NCBI RefSeq assembly: GCF_002077155.1
Contig: NZ_CP015027.1
Coordinates: 2,086,501-2,150,500 of the forward strand
DNA length: 64,000 bases
Direction of reading: 5' to 3'
Source: Sporosarcina sp. P33
GTDB lineage: Bacteria > Bacillota > Bacilli > Bacillales_A > Planococcaceae
The translations under genes and the position numbers were made by a program. Each line of letters opens with the position of its first letter. Position 1 is the stretch's first letter. Below the pieces are notes generated by a model. That model saw only the letters and a list, made by a program, of their open reading frames with translations, was not told where the DNA came from and ran no database searches. This document shows positions 25,472 to 33,568 of this stretch, piece by piece.

Positions 25472-26337
25472 AAACGCTCTACCATGCTGCGCAGCCGCTC
25501 ATAAATCCCGTCCATCCGCTCATAGATTCCGTTGAGCGCTCAAAGACGCGGGGTAGCCGCTCAATGCCCGCGGTTATCCGCTCTAACCCCGTCTGTATCC
25601 GCTCAATGATCCGTTACAACCGCTCAATCCCTGTATTGGAGGCAGCCCAGCCAACTTATTTCGCCGTCCCGCTCATACATTCTGTCCATCCGCTCATAGA
25701 TTCCGTTGAGCGCTCAATGTTGCGGGGTAACCGCTCAATGCCCCCGGTTAGCCGCTCTAACCGCGTATGTATCCGCTCAATGCTCCGTTACAACCGCTCA
25801 ATCCCTGTCTTCAAGGCAGCCCAGCCAACTTATTTCGCCGTCCCGCTCATAGATTCTGTCCATCCGCTCATAGATTCCGTTGAGCGCTCAAAGTCGCGGG
25901 GTAACCGCTCAATGCCCGCGGTTATCCGCTCTAACCCCGTCTGTATCCGCTCAATGATCCGTTACAACCGCTCAATCCCTGCTTTCAAGGCAGCCCAGCC
26001 AACTTATTTCGCGGTCCCGCTCATACCTTCTGTCCATCCGCTCATAGATTCCGTTGAGCGCTCAATGTTGCGGGGTAACCGCTCAATGCCCCCGGTTAGC
26101 CGCTCTAACCGCGTATGTATCCGCTCAATGCTCCGTTACAACCGCTCAATCCCTGTCTTCAAGGCAGCCCAGCCAACTTATTTCGCCGTCCCGCTCATAG
26201 ATTCTGTCCATCCGCTCATAGATTCCGTTGAGCGCTCAAAGTCGCGGGGTAACCGCTCAATGCCCGCGGTTATCCGCTCTAACCGCGTCTGTATCCGCTC
26301 ATACCTCCCCGTCAAGCGCTCAATCCATCCATCAATC
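25472..26337 (+). repeat. repeat array 3: 174-bp higher-order repeat of CGCTCA monomers
   Basis: Monomers with the core CGCTCA or CGCTCT recur every 20-21 bases. Here they are organised into a higher-order unit of exactly 174 bases: six monomers plus a 49-base piece holding GGCAGCCCAGCCAACTTATT. That marker occurs at 25641, 25815, 25989 and 26163, giving about four and a half units. Neighbouring units alternate in details (AGTCGCGG versus TGTTGCGG; CCCGCGG versus CCCCCGG). 174 is divisible by three, so a 333-codon frame stays open, but it lacks a credible start. The array fills the gap between a lipoprotein terminator and the GNAT gene. Confidence 0.95.
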
Positions 26338-26431
26338 CATCCACATACGCCACCCCGCAGATCCATTCGTTTCATTGGAAAGTGCAAAGGGTATGGTATA
26401 ATTTAGTTAAACTAGGCAGGAGGGGATTCTG

Positions 26432-27424
26432 GTGATTCATTTTGTTCAATTTGAAGAGCGGTATATACCGAAGATGGCCTCTTTACTTGCGGCGAGACAT
26501 GCAGATGAACGGCAGCGATTTCCGTTTTTGCAGGAGCGCTTTGAGGACGTCGAACATGCAGAAGAACGTTTGCGTGAAGAAATGGAGAAGCCGTATACTG
26601 GGGGACTCGTAACATTGCGTGACGAAGAGGTGATTGGCTATTTATTGTATGAATATCGCCAAGACACTACGCGTGGCCGTACGGTGTATGTCGGCTATCC
26701 ATCATTTGTCATCCATGAAGACGAACATCCAAGACTTGCGCGCCTGATGTATACGGAAGCTGGAGCGGAGTGGGTTCGCAATGGGTATTTTGAACATGTA
26801 TTGGATGTGCCGGTAGGAAATGATGAATTAATTCTCGAAATGCTGGAGCAGTCGTTTCATTTTGAAGAACGCTTCGCGGCGTTATCACTTGAACGGTATC
26901 GCGCACAGCCCGGAGAAAATAGTCTTGTGAAAATGAAAGAACTTGCGGGCGAAGAGCAGTCTATATTGCGTAAAATGGCGCCATGGAACAGTATGCATCA
27001 GGCGAAAGCACCCGCGTGGAAACCGATCACGCAAGAAGCATTAGACGCGGAACGGGATGTATTCTCGGCTTATGCCGGAAAAGAAGGAACGCGCAGCTGG
27101 ATTGCTGAGCAGGAAGGAACGCCAGTAGCATTCCATCTGTACACACCTGCAGACGCCCGGCATGCTATGACGACACCTGACCAGTCGGCTGTGCTTGTGC
27201 AGGCTACGACGAATATTGATATGCGCGGACAAGGCATTGGGAAATCCATTGCAAACCACAGCTTTACACAAATGAAAAATGCAGGTTATGAATATATCAT
27301 GACGGATTGGCTGACGGCGAACCACTTAGCGTCGTATTTCTGGCCGAAGCTGGGATTCCGTTCGTATATGATTCGCATGGCACGAACAGTAGATGCGCGA
27401 ATCGCATGGGCGGACGGACAATGA
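26432..27424 (+). CDS. tandem GNAT-family N-acetyltransferase
   Basis: A 330-residue protein with two GNAT-like halves. The N-terminal one (about 1-165) includes HADERQRFPFL and DEEVIGYLLYEYRQDTTRG. The C-terminal one (about 170-325) has LVQATTNIDMRGQGIGKSIA, the acetyl-CoA-binding motif A, followed by NHLASYFWPKLGFR. Only the C-terminal half keeps a clear R/Q-x-x-G-x-G/A loop. The acceptor is unknown. The start is GTG with GGAGGGG upstream. Its stop overlaps the start of the next gene (ATGA), so the two are coupled. Confidence 0.88.
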   Translation: MIHFVQFEERYIPKMASLLAARHADERQRFPFLQERFEDVEHAEERLREEMEKPYTGGLVTLRDEEVIGYLLYEYRQDTTRGRTVYVGYPSFVIHEDEHPRLARLMYTEAGAEWVRNGYFEHVLDVPVGNDELILEMLEQSFHFEERFAALSLERYRAQPGENSLVKMKELAGEEQSILRKMAPWNSMHQAKAPAWKPITQEALDAERDVFSAYAGKEGTRSWIAEQEGTPVAFHLYTPADARHAMTTPDQSAVLVQATTNIDMRGQGIGKSIANHSFTQMKNAGYEYIMTDWLTANHLASYFWPKLGFRSYMIRMARTVDARIAWADGQ

Positions 27425-28095
27425 CGGGCGTGAAGTTCGTCTCGTCCTGGAGTGGCGGCAAAGACTCGGCGCTCGCGGTTTATCGCGCAATCCAGGCGGG
27501 CAATACGCCGGCTATGCTGTGGACGATGTTCGAAAAAGACCAGACCCATTCTAAATCACACGCGCTGCCGCTTGAGATTATTCAAGCGCAGGCAAAGCAG
27601 ATGGGCGTGCCGTCGATGATCAGGAAAGCGGACTGGGCAGGCTATGAGATGCAGTTTATCGATGCGATGCGCGTATGCAAAGAGCACGGTATACCAAAAG
27701 CAGTATTTGGAGACATCGATTTAGAAGATCACTTATTGTGGGTACAGACAATGTGCGCCAAAGTCGGCATGGAAGCATATCATCCGCTATGGGATGAACC
27801 AAGACGCAAGCTGCTGGAAGAATTCATCGCCGAAGGGTTCGAGGCGTATGTCGTAGTCGTCAATACGAAGATGATGCCTGCGGAATTCCTCGGAAGACGT
27901 TTCACGATAGAATTGATCGATGAACTCGAAGCACTGGGTATTGACAGCTGCGGCGAATCCGGGGAATTCCACACAGTCGTCGTCGGCGGCCCTCTCTTCA
28001 AGGAACGGATTCCTGTGATAATGAATGAAACGATTGAAAAAGACGGATATGTATTTTTGAAATGTGAAATCGAAAAAGACACTCCCGCAGACTGA
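27421..28095 (+). CDS. DUF71 / diphthine-ammonia ligase-like ATPase
   Basis: A 224-residue PP-loop (adenine nucleotide alpha hydrolase) protein. SSWSGGKDSALAVYRA is the ATP pyrophosphatase loop (about 8-23), and the C-terminal GIDSCGESGEFHTVVVGGP is diagnostic for the DUF71/Dph6-type family. Bacteria lack diphthamide, so the bacterial role is an unknown ATP-dependent amidation or ligation. The ATG at 27421 is chosen because it overlaps the upstream stop by four bases and yields the PP-loop right at the N-terminus. Confidence 0.9.
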   Translation: MTGVKFVSSWSGGKDSALAVYRAIQAGNTPAMLWTMFEKDQTHSKSHALPLEIIQAQAKQMGVPSMIRKADWAGYEMQFIDAMRVCKEHGIPKAVFGDIDLEDHLLWVQTMCAKVGMEAYHPLWDEPRRKLLEEFIAEGFEAYVVVVNTKMMPAEFLGRRFTIELIDELEALGIDSCGESGEFHTVVVGGPLFKERIPVIMNETIEKDGYVFLKCEIEKDTPAD

Positions 28096-28122
28096 TATCG
28101 GTCTGTAGAGTGTCTTTTTTCA
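28073..28122 (+). terminator. intrinsic terminator after the DUF71 gene
   Basis: AAAAAGACACTC pairs with GAGTGTCTTTTTT, with additional GCAGAC/GTCTG pairing inside. It overlaps the last codons of the gene and ends in a T-run. Confidence 0.9.
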
Positions 28123-28318
28123 TCGCGTGTATTTTCTGAGGAAATATCATTTTGCCGCTGTGCTCACTGATTGCATTTGTGTCCATGTCAAAAAAATTCT
28201 TCTGGTGTATTGAAGTTGGAACGTAATCCGTGCATATAAGGACAGAAAGAAAACTTTCTTACTTCCGCAATCGCACCTGTTTGCTGGTTGCTTCCTTACT
28301 GTCATAAACCTTCTTACG
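28123..28318. other. gap between convergent genes, nothing recognised
   Basis: About 200 bases between the DUF71 terminator and the end of the minus-strand flavoprotein gene. I see no ORF, repeat unit or clear terminator for the minus strand. Confidence 0.5.
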
Positions 28319-29485
28319 TTAGTTCGTCGCGTCCTTGTTCAAGGATTGGATTGCCTTATTCGCCATTTTTGAAATAACGACATCATCCATAGGGGGGTTA
28401 TATAAGCCTGCTCTGACGTTTAAATAATAACGGTGCATCGGATTCGATTCGGAAAATGCACGTGAACCGACAATTTTCATCGCTATATCAACAATTGAAA
28501 TCGCGGCTTTTGTGACCGCTATTTTGGTTACATTTAGTGCCTCTTCGAATGTTGTTTTATCAGATGCAGCTTCATATCGTTCAATCGTTCCATACATCAA
28601 ATGCCTCGCAGTGGACAACTCCAATTCCATTTCACCAATCTTTTGTCTGATGGATGGTACTTCGGCTATTGGCTTTCCCAATGAAACGGGTACGTACGAA
28701 GTAGCAAATTCAAGTGCGTAATTTCTGGCTGCCGCCGCAATTCCGATATAACAGGCTGGAATGTGAAGCAACCAGCCTTTCGATACTGGTTCAACAGGAG
28801 TGTTTTTCTTCAAAATATTCGTTTTTGGTACACGGACATTTTTTAACACGATAGTATCACTTGCCGTACCGCGCATTGCCATACTATCCCATGATTGCTT
28901 GATAGAAAGGCCGGTTGCTGTACGCGGAACCATAATATGCTCAACTTCTTGCTCTTCAGTCGTTGCGGAAACGAGGAAATAGTCAAGGACTGGAGATAGT
29001 GAGGTGTAAGTCTTCTCGCCATTGATGATCAAATCTTCACCGTCAGCAATTGCACTTGTTTGCGGTAATCCACCTCGCGTCGGGCTCCCGGTATTATTTT
29101 CGGTACCTGCTGAGTTGATAAGAGCACCTTTTCGTATTTCATCTAACAAAAACTGCCCAGTATTTTTATTCCAATGGCGATTTTCCGCATATTCAAGCAC
29201 TATCCCATTATGCCAGCCAATCGATAAACCTGTCGATCCGCTACCTTCAGAAATGGCCTCTTGCGCTAAAATATATTCATATAATCCAAAACCTTGCCCG
29301 CCATTTTCTTTCGGTAACGTTAATAAATGATAGTCAATTTGTTTAAGCTCTTCTATATCTTTAAAAGGGAATGAACCCAGCGCATCCAGTTCAGGTTCCC
29401 GTGCACGAAACGACGGCTGTAACGCTTTGATTTGTTCCATTAACTTTTTCTGTTCTGGTGTTTTAACAAATGAATGCATCGTCAA
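28319..29485 (-). CDS. acyl-CoA dehydrogenase-family flavoprotein (YdbM-like)
   Basis: A 388-residue protein of the acyl-CoA dehydrogenase fold: a helical N-domain (PKENGGQGFGLYEYILAQE), a beta middle domain (INGEKTYTSLSPVLDYFLVSA, IKQSWDSMAMRGTASD) and a helical C-domain. The expected catalytic glutamate segment of classical C-domain dehydrogenases (YEGT-like) is not seen; the region reads RAGLYNPPMDD. The protein may therefore be a YdbM/SfnB/DszC-like FMN- or FAD-dependent oxidoreductase rather than a beta-oxidation enzyme. It follows the TRAP permease on the same strand, suggesting that it acts on the imported compound. Confidence 0.82.
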   Translation of the reverse strand: MTMHSFVKTPEQKKLMEQIKALQPSFRAREPELDALGSFPFKDIEELKQIDYHLLTLPKENGGQGFGLYEYILAQEAISEGSGSTGLSIGWHNGIVLEYAENRHWNKNTGQFLLDEIRKGALINSAGTENNTGSPTRGGLPQTSAIADGEDLIINGEKTYTSLSPVLDYFLVSATTEEQEVEHIMVPRTATGLSIKQSWDSMAMRGTASDTIVLKNVRVPKTNILKKNTPVEPVSKGWLLHIPACYIGIAAAARNYALEFATSYVPVSLGKPIAEVPSIRQKIGEMELELSTARHLMYGTIERYEAASDKTTFEEALNVTKIAVTKAAISIVDIAMKIVGSRAFSESNPMHRYYLNVRAGLYNPPMDDVVISKMANKAIQSLNKDATN

Positions 29486-29524
29486 TCTTTCCTCTCAATT
29501 CAAAGTATCTTTCGCGAGTACTTC

Positions 29525-30805
29525 TCAATCGGGCATAAGTAAATTCGGAAGGAACAAAAATAGGTTTGGTATAAATACTCCAAGTAAAATGACGCCTAAA
29601 GTTAATCCGATAATCGGCAAAACCGCCAAGAATGCCCATGGTGTGGAAATCTCTGCAATTTGTGTTGCAATGAGTAAACAAATTCCATAAGGCGGCGTAA
29701 CCATACCAACTGCTAACGTTAAACAAACGATGATGCCCATATGAACTGGATCTAAATTGGCGATTGCGCCCAGCTTCATAAGAATCGGCAAGAAAATAAT
29801 AATCGCCTCTAAAGGACTTAAAAATGTTCCAACTACGAGGAGAAAAGCAATGATCATTAAATATATTCCCACAGGGGACGTTGTTATATTTGTAATGAAA
29901 TCCGCAACCAATTCAGGGGCGTGTAAATAGCCGATTAGCCATCCCATGATGCCCGCAGTTGCAATTGCGAACATTGGCAAGGAATACATAATGACTGACT
30001 CTTTCAAAATCCTTGGCAACTCTCTGACTTTCAGTGATTTGTAAAAAAACATCAGGACTAAAGCGTAAAACACTGCAATAACAGCAGCTTCAGTCGGTGT
30101 AAAGAACCCTCCTACAATTCCGCCTAAAATAATAACCGGCAATAATAACGTAGCAAAAGCTTGTTTAAATGACGTGCCTACTTCCTTTACCGTGGCTCTT
30201 GGGTAAGCTGGATAGCCATACTTAACAGCCATGTAATATGTATAACCCATTTGAACTAAACCAATTAATATACCTGGTACAATACCCGCTAAAAAAAGCT
30301 TTCCAATTGAAACTTGGGCCATGGCACCATACACAACCATCATAATACTGGGCGGAATGATGACACCTAATGTAGAAGATGCGGCGGTGATCGCTACTGT
30401 AAACCCTGCATCGTATTTTTCTTTTACCATCGCCGGGATTAATGTCGATCCAACAGCAGCAGTATCTGCGGCCGCTGACCCGGACAATCCCGCCATAATC
30501 ATACTCACCAAAATGTTTATATGACCTAAACCACCTTTAATATGACCTACAAGTGATCTCGAAAAATTAATCAATCGATTTGTAATGCCCCCGTCATTCA
30601 TCAAACTGCCTAATAGAAGAAAGAAAGGAACGGCCAAAAGTGTAAAAGAGTTAATACTCGCAAACATATGGTTTATAACGCTCGTAAATGGTAAATCAAT
30701 ATATATTATTGTGGCCATAGAAGAAATGCCCAGTGCAAATGCAATCGGCACACGTATGAAAATCAGACCAAAGAACACGATGAGGAGTAAAATGAGCGGG
30801 TTCAA
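29525..30805 (-). CDS. dctM: TRAP transporter large permease (DctM)
   Basis: A 426-residue, roughly 12-helix protein of the DctM/TRAP large subunit family. The LLLIVFFGLIFIRVPIAFAL start, LFLLLGSLMNDGG-like segment, MIMAGLSGSAAADTAAVGS and FTPTEAAVIAVFYAL are family hallmarks. Together with DctQ and DctP it imports an organic acid (carboxylate or sulfonate) using a sodium gradient. It overlaps the dctQ stop by four bases. The substrate is unknown. Confidence 0.95.
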   Translation of the reverse strand: MNPLILLLIVFFGLIFIRVPIAFALGISSMATIIYIDLPFTSVINHMFASINSFTLLAVPFFLLLGSLMNDGGITNRLINFSRSLVGHIKGGLGHINILVSMIMAGLSGSAAADTAAVGSTLIPAMVKEKYDAGFTVAITAASSTLGVIIPPSIMMVVYGAMAQVSIGKLFLAGIVPGILIGLVQMGYTYYMAVKYGYPAYPRATVKEVGTSFKQAFATLLLPVIILGGIVGGFFTPTEAAVIAVFYALVLMFFYKSLKVRELPRILKESVIMYSLPMFAIATAGIMGWLIGYLHAPELVADFITNITTSPVGIYLMIIAFLLVVGTFLSPLEAIIIFLPILMKLGAIANLDPVHMGIIVCLTLAVGMVTPPYGICLLIATQIAEISTPWAFLAVLPIIGLTLGVILLGVFIPNLFLFLPNLLMPD

Positions 30806-31296
30806 TTAACATACACCTCTTTACCATTTAATTTCAAAAATTTCTTTATATCGTTAATAATTAATTCGATTGTAAATAACAACATCGCGATTCCGGCGAC
30901 AGGTATCGTGGCGAAGAAGTAAGCTAAAGAAAAAGGCAATGAATTGGACGCCCGCGAAAAACCTGACATTGTAAATTTATACCCATAAACAATCATGACG
31001 TAGATGAGTGATAGAGTGATGAAATGAGATAAAATATCGAAACCTAAATTTAATTTCAATTTAGAGGGGGCTAAGTCGACTATAAAGTGTTTCTTATGTC
31101 TAAGGGCTATGGCAGCACCTAAAAATACTGTCCACATGAAACATAATAAAGAAAATTCATCTGCCCACACCATCGCAATATCAAAATAATTTCTAGCAAT
31201 AACCTTCACAAACACTACGATAATAAAGGTGGCCAGTAATAGTACAGAGACAAGAGCGAGGAATCGTTCTACTAAGTTGTTGAATTTTAACAGCAC
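30802..31296 (-). CDS. dctQ: TRAP transporter small permease (DctQ)
   Basis: A 164-residue, four-helix membrane protein. ARNYFDIAMVWADEFSLLCFMWTVFLGA is the classic DctQ second-helix region (here given as overlapping motif pieces at about 34-60), followed by RHKKHFIVDL. It forms the membrane complex with DctM. The start is GTG, with GAAGGGG upstream. It lies about 105 bases after dctP, with a strong hairpin in between. Confidence 0.92.
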   Translation of the reverse strand: MLLKFNNLVERFLALVSVLLLATFIIVVFVKVIARNYFDIAMVWADEFSLLCFMWTVFLGAAIALRHKKHFIVDLAPSKLKLNLGFDILSHFITLSLIYVMIVYGYKFTMSGFSRASNSLPFSLAYFFATIPVAGIAMLLFTIELIINDIKKFLKLNGKEVYVN

Positions 31297-31348
31297 TATA
31301 AAAACCCCTTCGAAAAATTCAATAATTCTGCCTACTAAATAGTTGCCC

Positions 31349-31381
31349 TGTCAGTGTGCGGTATTAGCCTGCACACTGACA
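31349..31381 (-). promoter_or_regulatory. intercistronic hairpin between dctP and dctQ
   Basis: A perfect 11-bp inverted repeat, TGTCAGTGTGC (31349-31359) with GCACACTGACA (31371-31381), lies just after the dctP stop. On the transcribed (minus) strand it is not followed by a U-run, so it looks like an RNA-stabilising or partial-attenuation structure that lets binding protein be made in excess over permease. Confidence 0.7.
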
Positions 31382-31400
31382 AAACAAATATATAAACCTG

Positions 31401-32432
31401 TCAGTCTTTTAAATCTCTTACAATTTCCAGTAAATCAGTTGCTTCAGAATCCTTAGCCAACTTGTCGTGCAGTGGCGTTAAGATGTCGATAAATGCTTGT
31501 TTATCAACTTCTGTCGTAGTCACTTTTAAAGAGGGCAGCTCTTCTACTAACTGTTTATCCATTTCCACTCCGCGTTTCGTGCCTAATTTACCAGCTTCGA
31601 TAGCTACTTTTTCAATAATCTTGTTATATTCGGCAGGTAATTTATTGTAAGTTGCTTCGCTCATTGAGAAGTGCGATGCCATATAAAGGTGTTCCGTTAA
31701 ACTGACATACGGTGCCACTTCGTATAGCTTACTGCCTGTATAACCGCTCAATGTACTTTCAAATGCATTAACAACACCTGTTTGAACTGCTGAATATAAT
31801 TCATTCCACGCGAGTGACGTTGGCAACGCTCCTAATGCTGACCATATTTCACTTTCAATCGGTGAGCTTGGAATGCGCATTTTAATGCCGTTTAAATCTG
31901 CAGGCTTGGCGATTTCACCTTTATTATTCGATAAGTAACGCGTTCCGCCGCCTGCTAAGGACAACAACTTCATATCTAAATTTCTGTTCTCATATTCTGA
32001 TTTTAAATAATCATATAAAGGACTATCATTGCTGATCGCTTTCTCGAAGTGATCCATGTCTTCAAATAAGTAACTGATTCCAAAAATTTGATACTGTGGG
32101 ACAAAAGCTGCCGCGTTTTGGGCACCGCCGATAATAAAATCAACTGTTCCCATGCGTAATTCTTCTATTATTGTTTCATCGTTTCCTAACGAGCCATTCG
32201 CATGAATTGAAACTTTAACATTGCCATCCGTTTGTTTTTCAACTTCCTCAGCGAAATATTTTGCCATGTCTGCCCACGGATGCGGTTCACTAATAACCGT
32301 TCCCAATCTAAGTTCGTATTTCTTCCCTGGTTCTATTTCATTACCCTCAGTCGCGCCTTCGTTATTCCCGCAAGCCGCCAGCACAAAAACCAATAAAATA
32401 ACGAGAGTAAATTGTACAATATACTTTTTCAT
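31401..32432 (-). CDS. dctP: TRAP transporter substrate-binding lipoprotein (DctP)
   Basis: A 343-residue lipoprotein. The signal peptide ends in LAAC and is followed by YELRLGTVISEPHPWADMAKYFAEEV, the DctP-type N-lobe (seen here as separate motifs), LNGIKMRIPSSPIESEIW with the conserved substrate-contacting arginine, and the SAVQTGVVNAFES hinge region. The ATG at 32432 (AAAGGG at eight bases) is preferred over one nine bases upstream. It is the first gene of dctP-dctQ-dctM-flavoprotein. The carboxylate substrate is not known. Confidence 0.93.
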   Translation of the reverse strand: MKKYIVQFTLVILLVFVLAACGNNEGATEGNEIEPGKKYELRLGTVISEPHPWADMAKYFAEEVEKQTDGNVKVSIHANGSLGNDETIIEELRMGTVDFIIGGAQNAAAFVPQYQIFGISYLFEDMDHFEKAISNDSPLYDYLKSEYENRNLDMKLLSLAGGGTRYLSNNKGEIAKPADLNGIKMRIPSSPIESEIWSALGALPTSLAWNELYSAVQTGVVNAFESTLSGYTGSKLYEVAPYVSLTEHLYMASHFSMSEATYNKLPAEYNKIIEKVAIEAGKLGTKRGVEMDKQLVEELPSLKVTTTEVDKQAFIDILTPLHDKLAKDSEATDLLEIVRDLKD

Positions 32433-33169
32433 TACATGCACCCTTTTCTTTTTATTTAATAAGTGGTCGGTTTTCTAATCAAACAGAAGACTATTTCTAT
32501 TAGTCCTGCTGATAACATTTCATCATTCACTGAGTGCTATAGGATTCAGGTGCACTGCGGGTAAACGATTACTTAGCAACCCTATTACTAACCCGAGCAT
32601 ATATATGCTTTTTCAATAGATCAAGGGTAATTGAATTACTCAGATAACTACAGACTTATTTGTGTGAAAAATATGGTATATGTCAGGGGAGCAAGAAGGA
32701 TATCGTCTGTTTATTAAACATATTCGTTTACTATGTTTTATGTGAAAAAAAATAACCCGAATGGAAATATATCAGAACTGTTTGATTCACATTACCATAC
32801 ACATTATTAATCTAGTTGTCAACATCACATGCAAAGTAATTTAAGTCGCAATGACTCTGAGATTGACTCGTATTGTGCGGGGCAATCAAGTGATGAAATT
32901 AAAAAACGACGTAATTTATACCCGTATTGTCGGGCGGCAAGGAGAGAGTGCCAGTTCCTCAAACAAATTCCATAATTGAAAGAGTATCTGACTCCACATC
33001 CTGGCTCCTTACCGGTTTCCGACAAGTACTCCGTTTAGTTTGCAAGTAGTTCTGATAATTAGTTTGCCCATGTTAAACACTTGAAATTTTATTAGCGAAT
33101 TCCTGATAATCAAGAAATCTCTTTGATCCATTAGTAAACCAGTTATTCAACTATTAAAACGCGCAAAGT
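32433..33169. other. long AT-rich gap upstream of the TRAP operon
   Basis: About 735 bases without a convincing gene. It holds a perfect 14-bp palindrome AGCATATATATGCT (32596-32609). It also has a possible minus-strand promoter, TTGACA (32817-32822) and TATGGT (32794-32799) with a 17-base spacer, which would give dctP a leader of about 355 nt. A 66-codon minus-strand frame (32825-33025) has no ribosome site and no recognisable family. No transposase remnant was seen. Confidence 0.5.
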
Positions 33170-33358
33170 TTACAGGCGGGTACGTACGTATTCCTCATCT
33201 ACTAAAGGTTTTCCTTCCGCATCAACGAGTACTGTCATGCCGAGACCGTATCCTTGCGCCTGAGACAGATAAAGAACACCCGTCTCATTGTCGCGGATCA
33301 CTTGGAATTGCTGCAGCTTCCCTTGTTTTTCGATGATTTCAAAACGTTTGGTATTCAT
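33170..33358 (-). CDS. small DUF6440-family protein
   Basis: A 62-residue soluble protein. RFEIIEKQGKLQQFQVIRD, then NETGVLYLSQAQGYGLGMTV and LVDAEGKPLV, follow the DUF6440 pattern (RF...VIRDKETGVxYL...G.GxTxLxDxxGKPLV). Function is unknown. The ATG at 33358 is chosen for GGAGGGGGC just upstream; the longer frame to 33538 has no support. It appears to be monocistronic. Confidence 0.75.
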   Translation of the reverse strand: MNTKRFEIIEKQGKLQQFQVIRDNETGVLYLSQAQGYGLGMTVLVDAEGKPLVDEEYVRTRL

Positions 33359-33568
33359 GATAGCCCCCTCCTTTTTATTAGTATTACTATACGGTAAGTT
33401 GTTTGACAATTCAAAAGTGATTGAGCTAAAGTGCAGAAAGGTCGTGACGAAACAGCTCCATACCGCGAGTTTCACCGTCCGAAAAATAATTTCAAATAAA
33501 CATGAAACTATTTTCCAAAGTCTGCGTCTGTACGGCACATTAGTAAACTATGGAAAGGACGAAGCGTA

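Noticed and set aside
25405-26406. 333-codon plus-strand frame through array 3
   Set aside because: Starts inside a terminator without a ribosome site and consists wholly of array repeats; open only because the units are multiples of three.
32825-33025. 66-codon minus-strand frame in the gap upstream of dctP
   Set aside because: No ribosome site, no family resemblance, AT-rich gap sequence.
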